Below are positions 8,020 through 17,318 of a stretch of DNA of 64,000 nucleotides, piece by piece. The stretch covers positions 1 to 64,000 of the forward strand of contig JAGALP010000009.1 in NCBI GenBank assembly GCA_017625155.1, read 5' to 3'. Source of the stretch: Paludibacteraceae bacterium. Lineage in GTDB: Bacteria; Bacteroidota; Bacteroidia; Bacteroidales; Paludibacteraceae. The notes under the pieces were generated by a model. That model made no database searches. It had not been told where the DNA came from and was given only the letters and a program-made list of their open reading frames with translations. The first letter of the stretch is position 1. Every line of letters begins with the position of its first letter. Position numbers and translations under genes: made by a program.

Positions 8020-9170
8020 TTTACTACCGATTCTACTACACCATCTTGGAGGTGAGTCTCGATGATGTCTCCAGACTTGATATCTTCTTGATTACGAACA
8101 ACTTTGCCATTGACAGTAGTCAAACTATAGCCCATCTTAAATATCCGTTCTGGGGAGTGTAACTCGATAGTTTTCTGCCATATAGCGAGTTTGTTTCTTT
8201 CTTGTGATAGCAGTCGTTGGGTAGCACTGTGCATACGCTGCTGAAAGAGCAACAGACGATTCTTCTCTTTCATCACAGCCACTTGAGTAGCGCGTTGCAA
8301 TCGTAGCAGCAACCCGTTCACTCTTTCCACTTGCTCAGCCACGCGCTCAATCAACCATTCGGCTGCTGCAGTAGGTGTCTTCACACTCGTATGTACCACC
8401 ATATCTACCACACTCACATCCCTCGTATGACCAATTCCTGCCACAATAGGCAACGGGAACTGTGCACAATGGCTAGCCAATACATAGTCATCAAAGCACT
8501 GCAAATCGGTGGTTGCACCTCCTCCTCGAATAATCACCACCATATCCCATTCTTCCTCTTGCGCTGCAATGGCTCCGAGGGCTTGAACGATGCTTCTGGC
8601 TGCTGTATCTCCTTGCATGACAGCAGGATACAACTGAGCATGAAACTTAAAACCAAATCGATTATGCTGCAATTGATCGCAGAAATCGCCATAACCAGCC
8701 GCATCTGCAGACGACACTACTGCCACTCTGCGCACCAAACTAGGCAACTCCAACGCACGTTGCAACTCCATCACGCCATCTTCGGTCAGTTGTCGGATAG
8801 TAGCTTGGCGTTGTTTGGCCAAGTCACCCATGGTGTAGGTGGGATCCACATTCCAGATATTCAGACTCAATCCATATACGGCATGAAACTCCACACTTAC
8901 CTCTAGCAAGACCTGCAGACCCGTGTGTAAGGTTTGCCCTGTTTCTTGCTGAAAATATGCGGATAATAGACCATAGACGTTGCTCCAACAAGTGGCTCTC
9001 ACTTTGGCTGCCAGAGTGCCATTCTCGGCTTTCTCCACCAACTCCAGATAGCAATGCCCGCGCACACTCATCGAAGCGATTTCTGCACGCACCCAATAGC
9101 GGTCAGGCAAATCAGTTTCTACCACATCTTGAATCCAGCTACACAACTCTGATAAACTATATTGCTTCAT
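8016..9170 (-). CDS. xseA: Exodeoxyribonuclease VII large subunit
   Basis: 384 residues. N-terminal OB-fold (YWVRAEIASMSVRGHCYLELVEK), then the catalytic core with VAVVSSADAAGYGDF, IIRGGGATTDLQCFDDY, GIGHTRDVSVVDMVVHTSVKTPTAAAEWL, a coiled-coil region, and the C-terminal motif MGYSLTTVNGKVVR. With XseB it degrades single-stranded DNA in both directions. No xseB is visible next to it in this window. It is translationally coupled to the HhH gene, grouping DNA-processing functions in one operon with the ComEC-like gene. Confidence 0.92.
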   Translation of the reverse strand: MKQYSLSELCSWIQDVVETDLPDRYWVRAEIASMSVRGHCYLELVEKAENGTLAAKVRATCWSNVYGLLSAYFQQETGQTLHTGLQVLLEVSVEFHAVYGLSLNIWNVDPTYTMGDLAKQRQATIRQLTEDGVMELQRALELPSLVRRVAVVSSADAAGYGDFCDQLQHNRFGFKFHAQLYPAVMQGDTAARSIVQALGAIAAQEEEWDMVVIIRGGGATTDLQCFDDYVLASHCAQFPLPIVAGIGHTRDVSVVDMVVHTSVKTPTAAAEWLIERVAEQVERVNGLLLRLQRATQVAVMKEKNRLLLFQQRMHSATQRLLSQERNKLAIWQKTIELHSPERIFKMGYSLTTVNGKVVRNQEDIKSGDIIETHLQDGVVESVVK

Positions 9171-9210
9171 CCCAAATGTTATTTATTTTTATTCCTAGTT
9201 CCTTGCTCCT

Positions 9211-10626
9211 TTAGCAAAGCAGTCCTAATTCACAAATCAAAATTACCACCAAACTGGTAACCACTCCGATTAACCACCACCAATGTACTTTACCACCGCG
9301 TAACATGAGCAAGCCGCAAATAATTGCACAGTAAAGTCCTGCTACACTTTCGCTGGACAAACTTATCTGCGTCGTTGAAAAAGGCAATCTCTCTATCCAT
9401 TCTACTGCTTCACGCAGTACCCATGTACACCATTTGGTCGCCACTCCTAGCCACTCGCCTAGTATGCACCATGACATGGCTAATGTACTGAACCCCAGCC
9501 ACAAAAGCACACCTGCCATCGGAATAACAATCAGATTAGTCAGTGCAAAGTAGTTGCTCATTTGCCCAAAATAATGCAATGTGAGTGGCATGGTACCTAC
9601 TTGTGCGGCAATCGAAACGATTAGCAACCCTCCTATATATTGCCACATCTTTCCTCGCAAAACCACCTTCCGTTGCAACTTGCTCCCTACCAACATAATG
9701 CTCAGCACGGCTGCAAAACTCAACTGAAAACTCACTCTCCACAATGATAATGGATTGATTATCAATATCATCAATGCTGCGGCTAAAATAGCATTCCAGC
9801 GAGAAGTCTGTTGCTTGAATAGAAAACTACATTCTACAAAAGTCAACATCAATGCACTTCGCATTACCGATGGGCTTAGTCCTGTGATAAAGGCGTATCC
9901 CCACAATATCGTGATAATTAAGGTACTTAGTAGCCATCGTTTCCATCGTTCTTCGTAGAGTGGCTTGCGCCAGCCGCCCAAGGTCAACACCCAAATCACT
10001 ATACCCCATACTATGCCTGTATGTAATCCACTGACTGCCAATACGTGCATGGCACCAGAAGCAGAAAATGCCCTTTGTACGTCTTTATCTAGTTCTTCGC
10101 GATAGCCCAAAGTTAGGGCAGATAATATGCCCAATTCCTTGCCATCTACCCCCATCTTTTTGTATTGCTCGTGCAAACGATATTGGCATCTCCGTGCATA
10201 TCCTCTAATGCTTCTATCTTCCTCATGACCAATCACTTGCCAGTTTCGTCTGTATGCCCAGCAACTGCCTATAATCCCGTGCCTTCGCAAATACAAACCA
10301 TAATCGAAATCCCCTAATCTTCCACCACGTTCTACTTTGGTCTTTACCATCAAGATATCCCCCAGCTGTGGCATAGCCAAACTATCTTTTTGCAAGTAGA
10401 GCAACACTTTGCTCCCGTCTTCTATCTCTGCTTCATAGCGTATGGTTTTAGCCCTTTCTTGCCCATTACTTTGTAGGCGCATAGCTAAAACCGTATCTTT
10501 ATCTATATAATCTACTTCGGTGTCTTTCAACAAGTTAAGCGGCTTACCGACATAGCCGCTTATCAGAATTATTACGACCAACGGCACCAATGCTATCAAC
10601 CACGTATGTGCCGCCAACCATCTCAT
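9211..10626 (-). CDS. ComEC/Rec2-family competence membrane protein
   Basis: 471 residues. A short N-terminal part with a beta-rich DUF4131-like region (KVLLYLQKDS...GDILMVKTKVERGG) is followed by the competence domain with many transmembrane helices and the signature GILSALTLGYREELDKDVQRAFSASGAMHVLAVSGLHTG. ComEC forms the inner-membrane channel for incoming single-stranded DNA. The C-terminal beta-lactamase-like domain found in Gram-positive ComEC is absent, as is common in Bacteroidota. It lies 40 nt upstream of xseA in the same direction. Confidence 0.87.
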   Translation of the reverse strand: MRWLAAHTWLIALVPLVVIILISGYVGKPLNLLKDTEVDYIDKDTVLAMRLQSNGQERAKTIRYEAEIEDGSKVLLYLQKDSLAMPQLGDILMVKTKVERGGRLGDFDYGLYLRRHGIIGSCWAYRRNWQVIGHEEDRSIRGYARRCQYRLHEQYKKMGVDGKELGILSALTLGYREELDKDVQRAFSASGAMHVLAVSGLHTGIVWGIVIWVLTLGGWRKPLYEERWKRWLLSTLIITILWGYAFITGLSPSVMRSALMLTFVECSFLFKQQTSRWNAILAAALMILIINPLSLWRVSFQLSFAAVLSIMLVGSKLQRKVVLRGKMWQYIGGLLIVSIAAQVGTMPLTLHYFGQMSNYFALTNLIVIPMAGVLLWLGFSTLAMSWCILGEWLGVATKWCTWVLREAVEWIERLPFSTTQISLSSESVAGLYCAIICGLLMLRGGKVHWWWLIGVVTSLVVILICELGLLC

Positions 10627-10631
10627 AGATC

Positions 10632-10660
10632 TCTAGCCTCTAAACTCTAAACTCTAAACT
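10632..10660. repeat. Heptad-word repeat between rpe and comEC, copy 1
   Basis: TCTAGCCTC followed by three TAAACTC-type units. Nearly the same 29 bases (27 matching) occur at 15010-15038 between rnfC and rnfD. Confidence 0.6.
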
Positions 10661-10693
10661 GTAGCTCGTAGAGCGTCCTCTAAACAGCAATGG

Positions 10694-11341
10694 TTAACCT
10701 TCTTTCAAGAGGTTTACCATTGCTATAGGATCAGGGGCTTTGAACACCGCACTACCCGCCACCAAGATATCTGCTCCTGCTTTCCATAATTCGGGTGCCC
10801 ACTTGGCATTCACACCACCGTCCACTTCGATTAAGGTCTTCAAACCTCGCTCATCAATCGCCTTGCGAAGATAGCGTAATCGATCCAATGATTCTGGAAT
10901 AAATCCTTGTCCTCCATAGCCAGCTTGCACCGACATCAGTAGCACCATATCCACTTCGCCTAAGTATGGGTCCAAACTGTGAATATCTGTTTTGGGATTG
11001 ATAGTCAAGCAAGTACGCACACCTTTCTTGCGAATCAGCTCTATCGCAGACATAGGGTCATCTACTGCTTCGATATGAAATCCTACGCTCCATGCACCTG
11101 CGTCGCAGAATCGTTCTACGTAGTTTTCAGGGTGGGTAATCATCAAGTGCACATCTAATGGTTTGGTACAATGCTTTTTGCATGCCTCCATTACTGGAAA
11201 ACCAAACGATATGTTGGGTACAAACACACCATCCATCACATCAATATGCAAGTATTCCGCACTACTTGCGTTAATCATTTCGCACTCGCGTTGCAGATTC
11301 CCGAAGTCTGCTGCCAAAAGAGAAGGAGATATTGCTCGCAT
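10694..11341 (-). CDS. rpe: Ribulose-phosphate 3-epimerase
   Basis: 215 residues, a TIM barrel of the pentose phosphate pathway interconverting ribulose 5-phosphate and xylulose 5-phosphate. Family motifs are ISPSLLAADF at the start, HIDVMDGVFVPNISFG, LDVHLM, VLLMSVQAGYGGQGF and IEVDGGVN, then AGADILVAGSAVF. The start is set at 11341 because an upstream in-frame extension would overlap the promoter 11362-11392. Transketolase (46198) uses its product but lies far away. Confidence 0.93.
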   Translation of the reverse strand: MRAISPSLLAADFGNLQRECEMINASSAEYLHIDVMDGVFVPNISFGFPVMEACKKHCTKPLDVHLMITHPENYVERFCDAGAWSVGFHIEAVDDPMSAIELIRKKGVRTCLTINPKTDIHSLDPYLGEVDMVLLMSVQAGYGGQGFIPESLDRLRYLRKAIDERGLKTLIEVDGGVNAKWAPELWKAGADILVAGSAVFKAPDPIAMVNLLKEG

Positions 11342-11361
11342 AATTTTGTTTATTTTCGTTG

Positions 11362-11392
11362 CAAAGGTACAAAAAAAAATGTATATGTGCAA
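11362..11392 (-). promoter_or_regulatory. Promoter of rpe
   Basis: On the minus strand TTG (11390-11392), 20 nt, TACCTTTG (11362-11369). Confidence 0.7.
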
Positions 11393-11419
11393 AAAAAGCC
11401 TGCTTTTTTGCCATATGCT

Positions 11420-11876
11420 ATATTTTTTACTGTAACTTCGAGGATTAAGGTGCCCTCGAAATTACCTTTTTTTTGACATGGAACTGACAAAACTAATACG
11501 GATAGTTAACTGCATGAGGCACACCGCGAATACCGTCACAAACTATGCCTATTATAGGGTAGCCATTTGAGGCTAAAAAAACATATACCCTCTAAATAAT
11601 CTTCAACCTTTTCGTGCGTATAGATGTGCTTATGCCATAATACTTTGCCGCTATGATGATCTCTTGCAACTAATGCTCCAAAATGCTGTCCCCAGTATGT
11701 TGCATCCATCTGCAAAACTATGCCGCATTGTGAGGATGGCGATTCCTCTTTTGGAGGAGTATTAGTGAGTTCGCGCAGCTCTTTGATATGCCGATATATG
11801 GTCATCCTTGATACACCACATAAATCGGCTATATCTTGCATTGGAAGCATCTTGTCATAATATAGATATCGGAACC
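11420..11876 (-). pseudogene. Decayed insertion-sequence transposase
   Basis: An open fragment (11536-11850) encodes an HTH (MQDIADLCGVSRMTIYRHIKEL) and the start of a DDE catalytic domain (LQMDATYWGQHFGALVARD). The frame is then lost at a T7 run (near 11574-11580). Removing one T restores a plausible continuation, GYPIIGIVCDGIRGV, then a TAG stop and, after it, FCQFHVKK. Upstream of the ATG the frame continues as HFGFRYLYYDK until a TAA. So there are at least one frameshift, one internal stop, and missing ends. No terminal inverted repeats were found. The IS family is not assigned. Confidence 0.65.
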
Positions 11877-11970
11877 CAAAATGTTACATAAGCCAACAAA
11901 AAGTTCTTTTGCAAATATTCATACATTCAGCGGTAGTGCCTACCCTGTACGGCACAACGGGCATAACTAA

Positions 11971-12010
11971 CAACAAAAAAGCACCTACCTGAGTAAGTGC
12001 TTTTTTGTTG
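11971..12010 (-). terminator. Terminator of the rnf operon
   Basis: CAACAAAAAAGCAC pairs with GTGCTTTTTTGTTG. A near-perfect bidirectional hairpin lies 19 nt after the rnfA stop. Confidence 0.8.
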
Positions 12011-12028
12011 AAATATACATTTACGAGA

Positions 12029-12622
12029 TTATACCACGCCGCTAAAGCCCATGAATGCCATAGCCAAGAGGCCGGCGGTCAAAAGAGCGATAGGTGTACC
12101 TTGCATAGCTTTTGGCACTTTAGCCAATGCCAATTGCTCGCGCATACCTGCGAACAATACCAATGCCAACGCAAAGCCCAAAGCAGTAGCGATAGCAAAG
12201 AACATACCTGTCAACAATCCTGGCTCTGCGCCCATAGGCAACTTATATGTGCCGCTAGCTACCATGATAGCCACACCCAACAAACAGCAGTTCGTTGTGA
12301 TCAATGGCAAGAACACACCCAAAGCTTGGTACAAGGATGGAGAGATCTTCTTGAGGATAATCTCAATCATCTGCACGAGGGCAGCAATCACCAAGATAAA
12401 CAAGATGGTTTGCAAAAAGCCCAAGCCCCATGCGTTTAACAATTGTTGCAAGAGGTAGGTTACAAGGGTAGCCAAAGTCATGACAAACAATACCGCTGCA
12501 CCCATACCCAGCGCAGTATTGATCTTCTTACTTACGCCCAAGAATGGACAGATACCCAAGAACTGACTCAATACGATATTATTCACAAATATCGCAGAGA
12601 TAAATATCAAGAAATATACCAT
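12029..12622 (-). CDS. rnfA: Rnf complex subunit A
   Basis: 197 residues, a six-helix inner-membrane subunit of the ferredoxin:NAD+ oxidoreductase. Motifs are FVNNIVLSQFLGICPFLGVSKK in the first helix region and PLITTNCCLLGVAI in the middle; the paired half-membrane Cys motifs coordinate the membrane [2Fe-2S] centre shared with RnfE. It is last in the operon rseC-rnfBCDGEA, 31 nt after rnfE. Confidence 0.93.
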   Translation of the reverse strand: MVYFLIFISAIFVNNIVLSQFLGICPFLGVSKKINTALGMGAAVLFVMTLATLVTYLLQQLLNAWGLGFLQTILFILVIAALVQMIEIILKKISPSLYQALGVFLPLITTNCCLLGVAIMVASGTYKLPMGAEPGLLTGMFFAIATALGFALALVLFAGMREQLALAKVPKAMQGTPIALLTAGLLAMAFMGFSGVV

Positions 12623-12653
12623 AATTCTAATTTACAATTTGACAATTTACCAT

Positions 12654-13244
12654 TTACTTCTTCAAGAGTTTCTGTACCAATGCCATCAAGTAGCCCAATA
12701 CGATGAACGCACCAGGAGCGAGCACGAAAATCAACATACCATAGGTCTCGCTATAGAGGTTCAGTCCGAAGACACAACCTGTACCCAGCAACTCACGCAC
12801 TGCACCAATCAAAGTCAATGCCAGCGTAAAACCAAGACCCATACCCAGACCGTCCAAAGCAGACAAGCCCACGGTGTTCTTAGCAGCAAACGCCTCAGCA
12901 CGACCAAGCACGATACAGTTCACCACAATCAGCGGGATAAACAAACCAAGTACCTCATAGATAGCAGGCAAATATGCTTGCATCAAGAGTTGCACCATCG
13001 TCACGAAAGTAGCAATCACCACGATAAACGCAGGGATACGCACTTTATCGGGAATCAAGTTCTTCAAGAGTGAAATCACCACATTCGAGCAGATAAGCAC
13101 GAAAGTAGTAGCGAGTCCCATAGACATACCATTGATTGCAGAAGTGGTAGTCGCCAAAGTAGGACACATACCGAGCACGAGAGCGAATACTGGGTTCTCG
13201 CGCAAGATACCGTTCAATACGGTGTTTAATGCTTTATTTTTCAT
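12654..13244 (-). CDS. rnfE: Rnf complex subunit E
   Basis: 196 residues, a paralogue of RnfA with inverted topology. It begins MKNKALNTVLNGILRENPVFALVLGMCPTLA (shown partially) and carries PLIVVNCIVLGRAEAFA; Cys residues in both motifs match the Fe-S site. The start at 13244 overlaps the rnfG stop as ATGA; the longer open frame upstream is inside rnfG. The C-terminus GYLMALVQKLLKK is basic. Confidence 0.93.
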   Translation of the reverse strand: MKNKALNTVLNGILRENPVFALVLGMCPTLATTTSAINGMSMGLATTFVLICSNVVISLLKNLIPDKVRIPAFIVVIATFVTMVQLLMQAYLPAIYEVLGLFIPLIVVNCIVLGRAEAFAAKNTVGLSALDGLGMGLGFTLALTLIGAVRELLGTGCVFGLNLYSETYGMLIFVLAPGAFIVLGYLMALVQKLLKK

Positions 13245-13993
13245 TGTTGGCCTCCTTTCTTTTGACAATGTTTCTCGCTGCAACCTGAGCATGTAGCAGG
13301 GTCGTTACCATAAGGGCAAGCACCTTCAGCCACTTCTGCGGCAGGTGCTTCCACTTGTGTAGCACCGCTTGTTGCCTCGATTGGCATGGGTTGTTGTGCA
13401 ATACCGTTGTATGCTTTTACTACTACTTCGAGGAACGCGCGCGAGGTGATGGTAGATGCGGTGATAGCATCTACATCGCCACCATCTTTGCTTACGCTGA
13501 AATTGGTAGTAGCGGGGTTCTTACCCAAGATATTGGATTTTGGTTTATCAGGATTGCAGAACCATGTGCTCATCAGTGCACCCAGACCTGGGGTCTCAGC
13601 TTGCTCTAATACCACATAGCGAACCACATCGCCTACATTGTTGAAACCTACCATTAGGCGGAAAGTACCACCGAAAGGCATGTTTTGGTTACCCTCGGTG
13701 CTTGCCTCTACGGCCGTACCGATCCACTCTTCGCCTACATACGCCTTGTGCAGAATGATAGTACTAACTGTATCGGATTTCTTCACTATATACACTTTTT
13801 CTGCATCTGCAAAAGTCATACCCTCCACCTTTGGAAGCACTTTCTCTTTAGCTTCTTTTTGTTTTTTCGCACTTGCATTGGAGATAGGATCTTCCGTTAA
13901 CATGTACACGCCAGCCAAGGCAGCCGCAGCCACCAACGCGATGAGCGTCAGCGATAGCAACATATTCTTAAATGAACTTTGTAATTTTGCCAT
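13241..13993 (-). CDS. rnfG: Rnf complex subunit G, with Cys-rich tail
   Basis: 250 residues. One N-terminal membrane helix (about 11-33), then an FMN-binding periplasmic domain. The motif D-A-I-T-A-S-T-I-T (175-183) matches the covalent flavin site, making T181 the likely FMN attachment residue. A second SGAT string occurs at 209-212. Unusually, the C-terminus (226-243) contains Cys226, Cys235, Cys238 and Cys243 in a hydrophilic tail, which I do not know from ordinary RnfG. The start at 13993 is preferred: an AGGAGG-like sequence sits upstream, rare in this window, and the extended frame would overlap rnfD. Confidence 0.9.
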   Translation of the reverse strand: MAKLQSSFKNMLLSLTLIALVAAAALAGVYMLTEDPISNASAKKQKEAKEKVLPKVEGMTFADAEKVYIVKKSDTVSTIILHKAYVGEEWIGTAVEASTEGNQNMPFGGTFRLMVGFNNVGDVVRYVVLEQAETPGLGALMSTWFCNPDKPKSNILGKNPATTNFSVSKDGGDVDAITASTITSRAFLEVVVKAYNGIAQQPMPIEATSGATQVEAPAAEVAEGACPYGNDPATCSGCSEKHCQKKGGQQ

Positions 13994-14006
13994 AGTCCTG
14001 TCCTCC

Positions 14007-15005
14007 TTATGCTTTTTTCTTCTCGCCAAAACGCTTTGGACGAATGAGGTTCAACAATGGTGCACATGCATTCATGATTAGGATAGCGAATGACATACCC
14101 TCTGGGTAAGCACCCCAAGTACGAATCACCATCACAATCACACCGATACCCACACCGAAGATGATCTTTCCCCAGTTGCTCATAGGAGAAGTAACATAGT
14201 CGGTAGCCATGAACCATGCACCCAGCATCATACCACCAGTGCAAAGACTCAGCATCACATATTCGCCTGTGCATACGCTCTCTGGCAACATTCCAGCCCA
14301 ACCAGTTACCGCAGCAAACAATGCCACAGTAGCCATGATGCTCACTGGGATATGCCATGTAATGACGCGGGTAGCAATAAGGAAGATACCACCTGCGAGC
14401 AGAAGCAATGCGCTCACCTCACCAAGACTACCGCCCATCTTACCGATGAGGATATCCCACATCTCTGGCACTGCGCTCATCATGCTGTCGCTACCCGTGA
14501 GAGCCACTTTCATGGCTGCCAAAGGAGTAGCACCTGTAGCAGCATCCACATACGAGGTAGCAAAACCTTGTGGCACTGGCCATGTAGTCATCTGAGCAGG
14601 GAAAGAGATCAGCAGGAACACACGACCCACAAGAGCAGGGTTGAAGATGTTTTGTCCCAATCCGCCGAAACTCATTTTCGCTACGCCGATAGCCACCAAC
14701 GCACCGATAATCACAATCCACCAAGGCAAGTTGCTTGGCAAGTTGAATGCCAACAAAAGACCTGTTAATACAGCAGAGAGGTCGCCGATAGTGGACTTTT
14801 GTTTCAAGATATATTTCGCAATCAGCCACTCAAACAGCACGCATGCTGCCACGCTGATGGCGGTGGTGATGAATGCGCCCCAACCGAATTGCCAAACGCT
14901 GACTGCGTAAGCTGGCAGGAGGGCGATAATCACCAACAGCATATTTTTCCGCACGCTATCACCGCTATGGAAGTGTGGTGCGGGAGATACTATAAGTTGT
15001 TTCAT
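14007..15005 (-). CDS. rnfD: Rnf complex subunit D
   Basis: 332 residues, about nine membrane helices. N-terminal SPAPHFHSGDSVRKNM and GDLSAVLTGLLLAFNLP are family motifs, as is NIFNPALVGR. D-A-A-T-G-A-T-P-L carries the threonine that binds FMN covalently (SGAT-type). MATDYVTSPMSNWGKIIFG is also conserved. It transfers electrons within the ion-pumping part of Rnf. A 29-nt word repeat lies in the 31-nt gap to rnfC. Confidence 0.93.
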   Translation of the reverse strand: MKQLIVSPAPHFHSGDSVRKNMLLVIIALLPAYAVSVWQFGWGAFITTAISVAACVLFEWLIAKYILKQKSTIGDLSAVLTGLLLAFNLPSNLPWWIVIIGALVAIGVAKMSFGGLGQNIFNPALVGRVFLLISFPAQMTTWPVPQGFATSYVDAATGATPLAAMKVALTGSDSMMSAVPEMWDILIGKMGGSLGEVSALLLLAGGIFLIATRVITWHIPVSIMATVALFAAVTGWAGMLPESVCTGEYVMLSLCTGGMMLGAWFMATDYVTSPMSNWGKIIFGVGIGVIVMVIRTWGAYPEGMSFAILIMNACAPLLNLIRPKRFGEKKKA

Positions 15006-15009
15006 ATAT

Positions 15010-15038
15010 TCTAGCCTTTAAACTTTAAACTCTAAACT
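15010..15038. repeat. Heptad-word repeat between rnfC and rnfD, copy 2
   Basis: The same TCTAGCCT + TAAACTY units as at 10632-10660. Both copies sit directly upstream of minus-strand or intergenic gene boundaries. Confidence 0.6.
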
Positions 15039-16380
15039 ACTTATTCGCCGCTTGACGAGCGCGAATGATTCCTCCTACTTTTGCTTTACCCATGCGCACA
15101 TAGTCGAGCAGTGGCAAGTGGCTTGGGCAGGTGAATTGGCAGCAACCGCACTCGATGCAGTCCATGATATTGTGGTCTTCCATCTCGTCCCACATGCTGT
15201 GCCATGCTTGTTTGGACAAGAGCCATGGCTCCAAGCCCATTGGGCAAGCCCCAATACATTTGCCACAGCGCACGCAGTTCGTAATCTCTTGGCGCAGACT
15301 CTCTGCCTCTGGCAAGAACAACAGGCCGCTCACGCGCTTGTTGCTTGGCATATCGATATTGCTCATCGCGCGACCCATCATAGGACCACCGCCAATCACT
15401 TTACCTGTATCCTCTGGCACACCGCCTGCAAGAGCCACGACCTCGGTCAATGGTGTACCGAAACGCACATCGTAGTTACCTGGTTTAGCGAGGCTTTTAC
15501 CTGTGACGGTCATCACGCGCGAGATAAGTGGTTTGTTCTTTTGCACTGCCTCATATACGGCATAGATCGTTGCCACGTTATCCACCACAGCACCTACCTC
15601 AATTGGCAGCGCACCGCTTGGCACTTGGCGACGGATACATGCGTCGATGAGTTGTTTCTCGCCACCTTGTGGATATTTCAGTTTGAGGGCTTTCACCTCA
15701 ATGCCCAGCACTTTGCTTGCGAGAGCAGTCATGTGCTTGATAGCATCAGGTTTGTTTGCCTCGATACCGATGATAGCTTTCTCAATGTTGAGCGCACGCA
15801 TCAGCAGTTGAATACCAATGATAATCTCCTCGCCGTGCTCGAGCATGAGTTGGTGGTCGCAAGTCAAGTATGGCTCGCACTCTACACCGTTTACGATGAG
15901 CACCTCAGCGGTTTTACCAGGAGGAGGAAGGAGTTTCACGTGGGTTGGGAAACATGCGCCACCCAAACCTACTATACCTGCCTCTTGCACCTTGTCAATG
16001 ATGGCTTTGGGGTCGTAGTCTAATTTGCGAACGATGTCCTTGCTGCGGTCGATGGTCTCAAGCCACTCGTCGCCCTCCACATCCATGAAGATGGCTGGCA
16101 TTTTCATGCCCCATGCGTCGATGGTAGTGTCAATCTTGGTGATAGTACCGCTGAATGGAGCATGGATGTTCGCACTCACGAAACCACCTGCTTTGGCGAT
16201 CAGTTCGCCTACTTTCACTTTCTGTCCTTTCTCCACTACTGCTTGCGCAGGCGCACCGATGTGTTGTACCAACGGAATGATTGCTTTCGCTGGCAATGGG
16301 CACTCGGTGATAGGTTGATGAACAGAGTATTGCTTATTATCATGTGGATGAACTCCACCTATTCTAAATGTTGCTTTCAT
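15037..16380 (-). CDS. rnfC: Rnf complex subunit C
   Basis: 447 residues, the NADH-binding peripheral subunit. It has an N-terminal beta-rich region with PAQAVVEKGQKVKVGELIAKAGGFVSANIHAPFSGT, a nucleotide/FMN-binding Rossmann-type core (GLGGACFPTHVKLLPPPGK), a SLBB region, and two [4Fe-4S] motifs near the C-terminus (CVRCGKCIGACP and CIECGCCQFTCP). Its start overlaps the rnfB stop (ATGA). Confidence 0.94.
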   Translation of the reverse strand: MKATFRIGGVHPHDNKQYSVHQPITECPLPAKAIIPLVQHIGAPAQAVVEKGQKVKVGELIAKAGGFVSANIHAPFSGTITKIDTTIDAWGMKMPAIFMDVEGDEWLETIDRSKDIVRKLDYDPKAIIDKVQEAGIVGLGGACFPTHVKLLPPPGKTAEVLIVNGVECEPYLTCDHQLMLEHGEEIIIGIQLLMRALNIEKAIIGIEANKPDAIKHMTALASKVLGIEVKALKLKYPQGGEKQLIDACIRRQVPSGALPIEVGAVVDNVATIYAVYEAVQKNKPLISRVMTVTGKSLAKPGNYDVRFGTPLTEVVALAGGVPEDTGKVIGGGPMMGRAMSNIDMPSNKRVSGLLFLPEAESLRQEITNCVRCGKCIGACPMGLEPWLLSKQAWHSMWDEMEDHNIMDCIECGCCQFTCPSHLPLLDYVRMGKAKVGGIIRARQAANK

Positions 16381-17300
16381 GCCTTTACCTCCTCTCCGTT
16401 TTGTTTAGTATTGTTTAGAGGTTGTGTAGCGTTGTTTGCAGGCGCAGCCTTTGGTGCTGCTGGAGCTTCTGCCTTTGGTTTGCGTGGTGGGAAATTCACC
16501 GCATGAATAGCGCCTGTTGGGCAAGCGTCCTCGCACTTGCGGCAGAGGCGGCACTTGTTGTAATCGATGTACGCCAAGTTATTCTCGATGGTGATTGCAT
16601 CGAACTCGCAGACTTTCTGGCACTTGCTACAACCGATACATGCGTTTGTACATGCCTTGCGTGCTACAGCACCTTTGTCTTTGTTCACGCACATCACCAC
16701 CATTCGGCGGCTCTTTGGACCTTTCTTGCGGAGCTCGATGATGTTGCGTGGACACGCTTTCACACACTTACCGCAACTGGTACATTTCTCGTCGTCCACT
16801 TCTGGCAACCCTGTCTCGGGGTTCATGTAGATGGCATCAAACTCGCAGGCAGCCACACAGTCGCCACAACCCAAACATCCGAACGGACAAGCCGACTCAC
16901 CCACATAGCAGTTATGCAGGATTTGGCAGCTCTTAGCACCATCGTAGGTGCTAGTTTTTGGGCGTGCTTCGCACGTACCGTTGCAGCGTACTACTGCTAC
17001 TTTGGGGTCGATATTTCCGACCGCCATTCCAAGAATCTCACCTACTGTCTTCATCGTAGGTGCACCGCCTACAGGGCAGAGAAGTCCATCCAGCGAGTCC
17101 GCTTTCACGCAACTCTCGGCAAAAGCGCGACAGCCCGCAAAACCGCATCCACCGCAGTTTGCGCCAGGCAACGCCTCTTGCACCTCATCGATGCGTGGAT
17201 CTTCTTCCACCTTGAATTTTTGGGCAACGAAATACAGCAGCACTGCTGCCACTAATCCCGTCACACCCAAAACGGCTAAAGAAATCAGAATTAAATTCAT
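16377..17300 (-). CDS. rnfB: Rnf complex subunit B (polyferredoxin)
   Basis: 307 residues. One N-terminal membrane helix, the [4Fe-4S] domain NCGGCGFAGCRAF, then several CxxCxxCxxxCP ferredoxin clusters (CLGCGDCVAACEF, CTSCGKCVKACP, CIGCSKCQKVCEF, CRLCRKCEDACP). It accepts electrons from reduced ferredoxin. The C-terminal tail is rich in Ala/Pro/Lys (about 35 residues). First rnf subunit of the operon, 18 nt after the rseC-like gene. Confidence 0.94.
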   Translation of the reverse strand: MNLILISLAVLGVTGLVAAVLLYFVAQKFKVEEDPRIDEVQEALPGANCGGCGFAGCRAFAESCVKADSLDGLLCPVGGAPTMKTVGEILGMAVGNIDPKVAVVRCNGTCEARPKTSTYDGAKSCQILHNCYVGESACPFGCLGCGDCVAACEFDAIYMNPETGLPEVDDEKCTSCGKCVKACPRNIIELRKKGPKSRRMVVMCVNKDKGAVARKACTNACIGCSKCQKVCEFDAITIENNLAYIDYNKCRLCRKCEDACPTGAIHAVNFPPRKPKAEAPAAPKAAPANNATQPLNNTKQNGEEVKA

Positions 17301-17318
17301 TGTGTTTTTATAATTTTA

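Noticed and set aside
15052..16023. Long open frame antisense to rnfC
   Set aside because: A shadow of the strongly conserved rnfC on the other strand; composition (His, Trp, Cys-rich) is typical of antisense frames.
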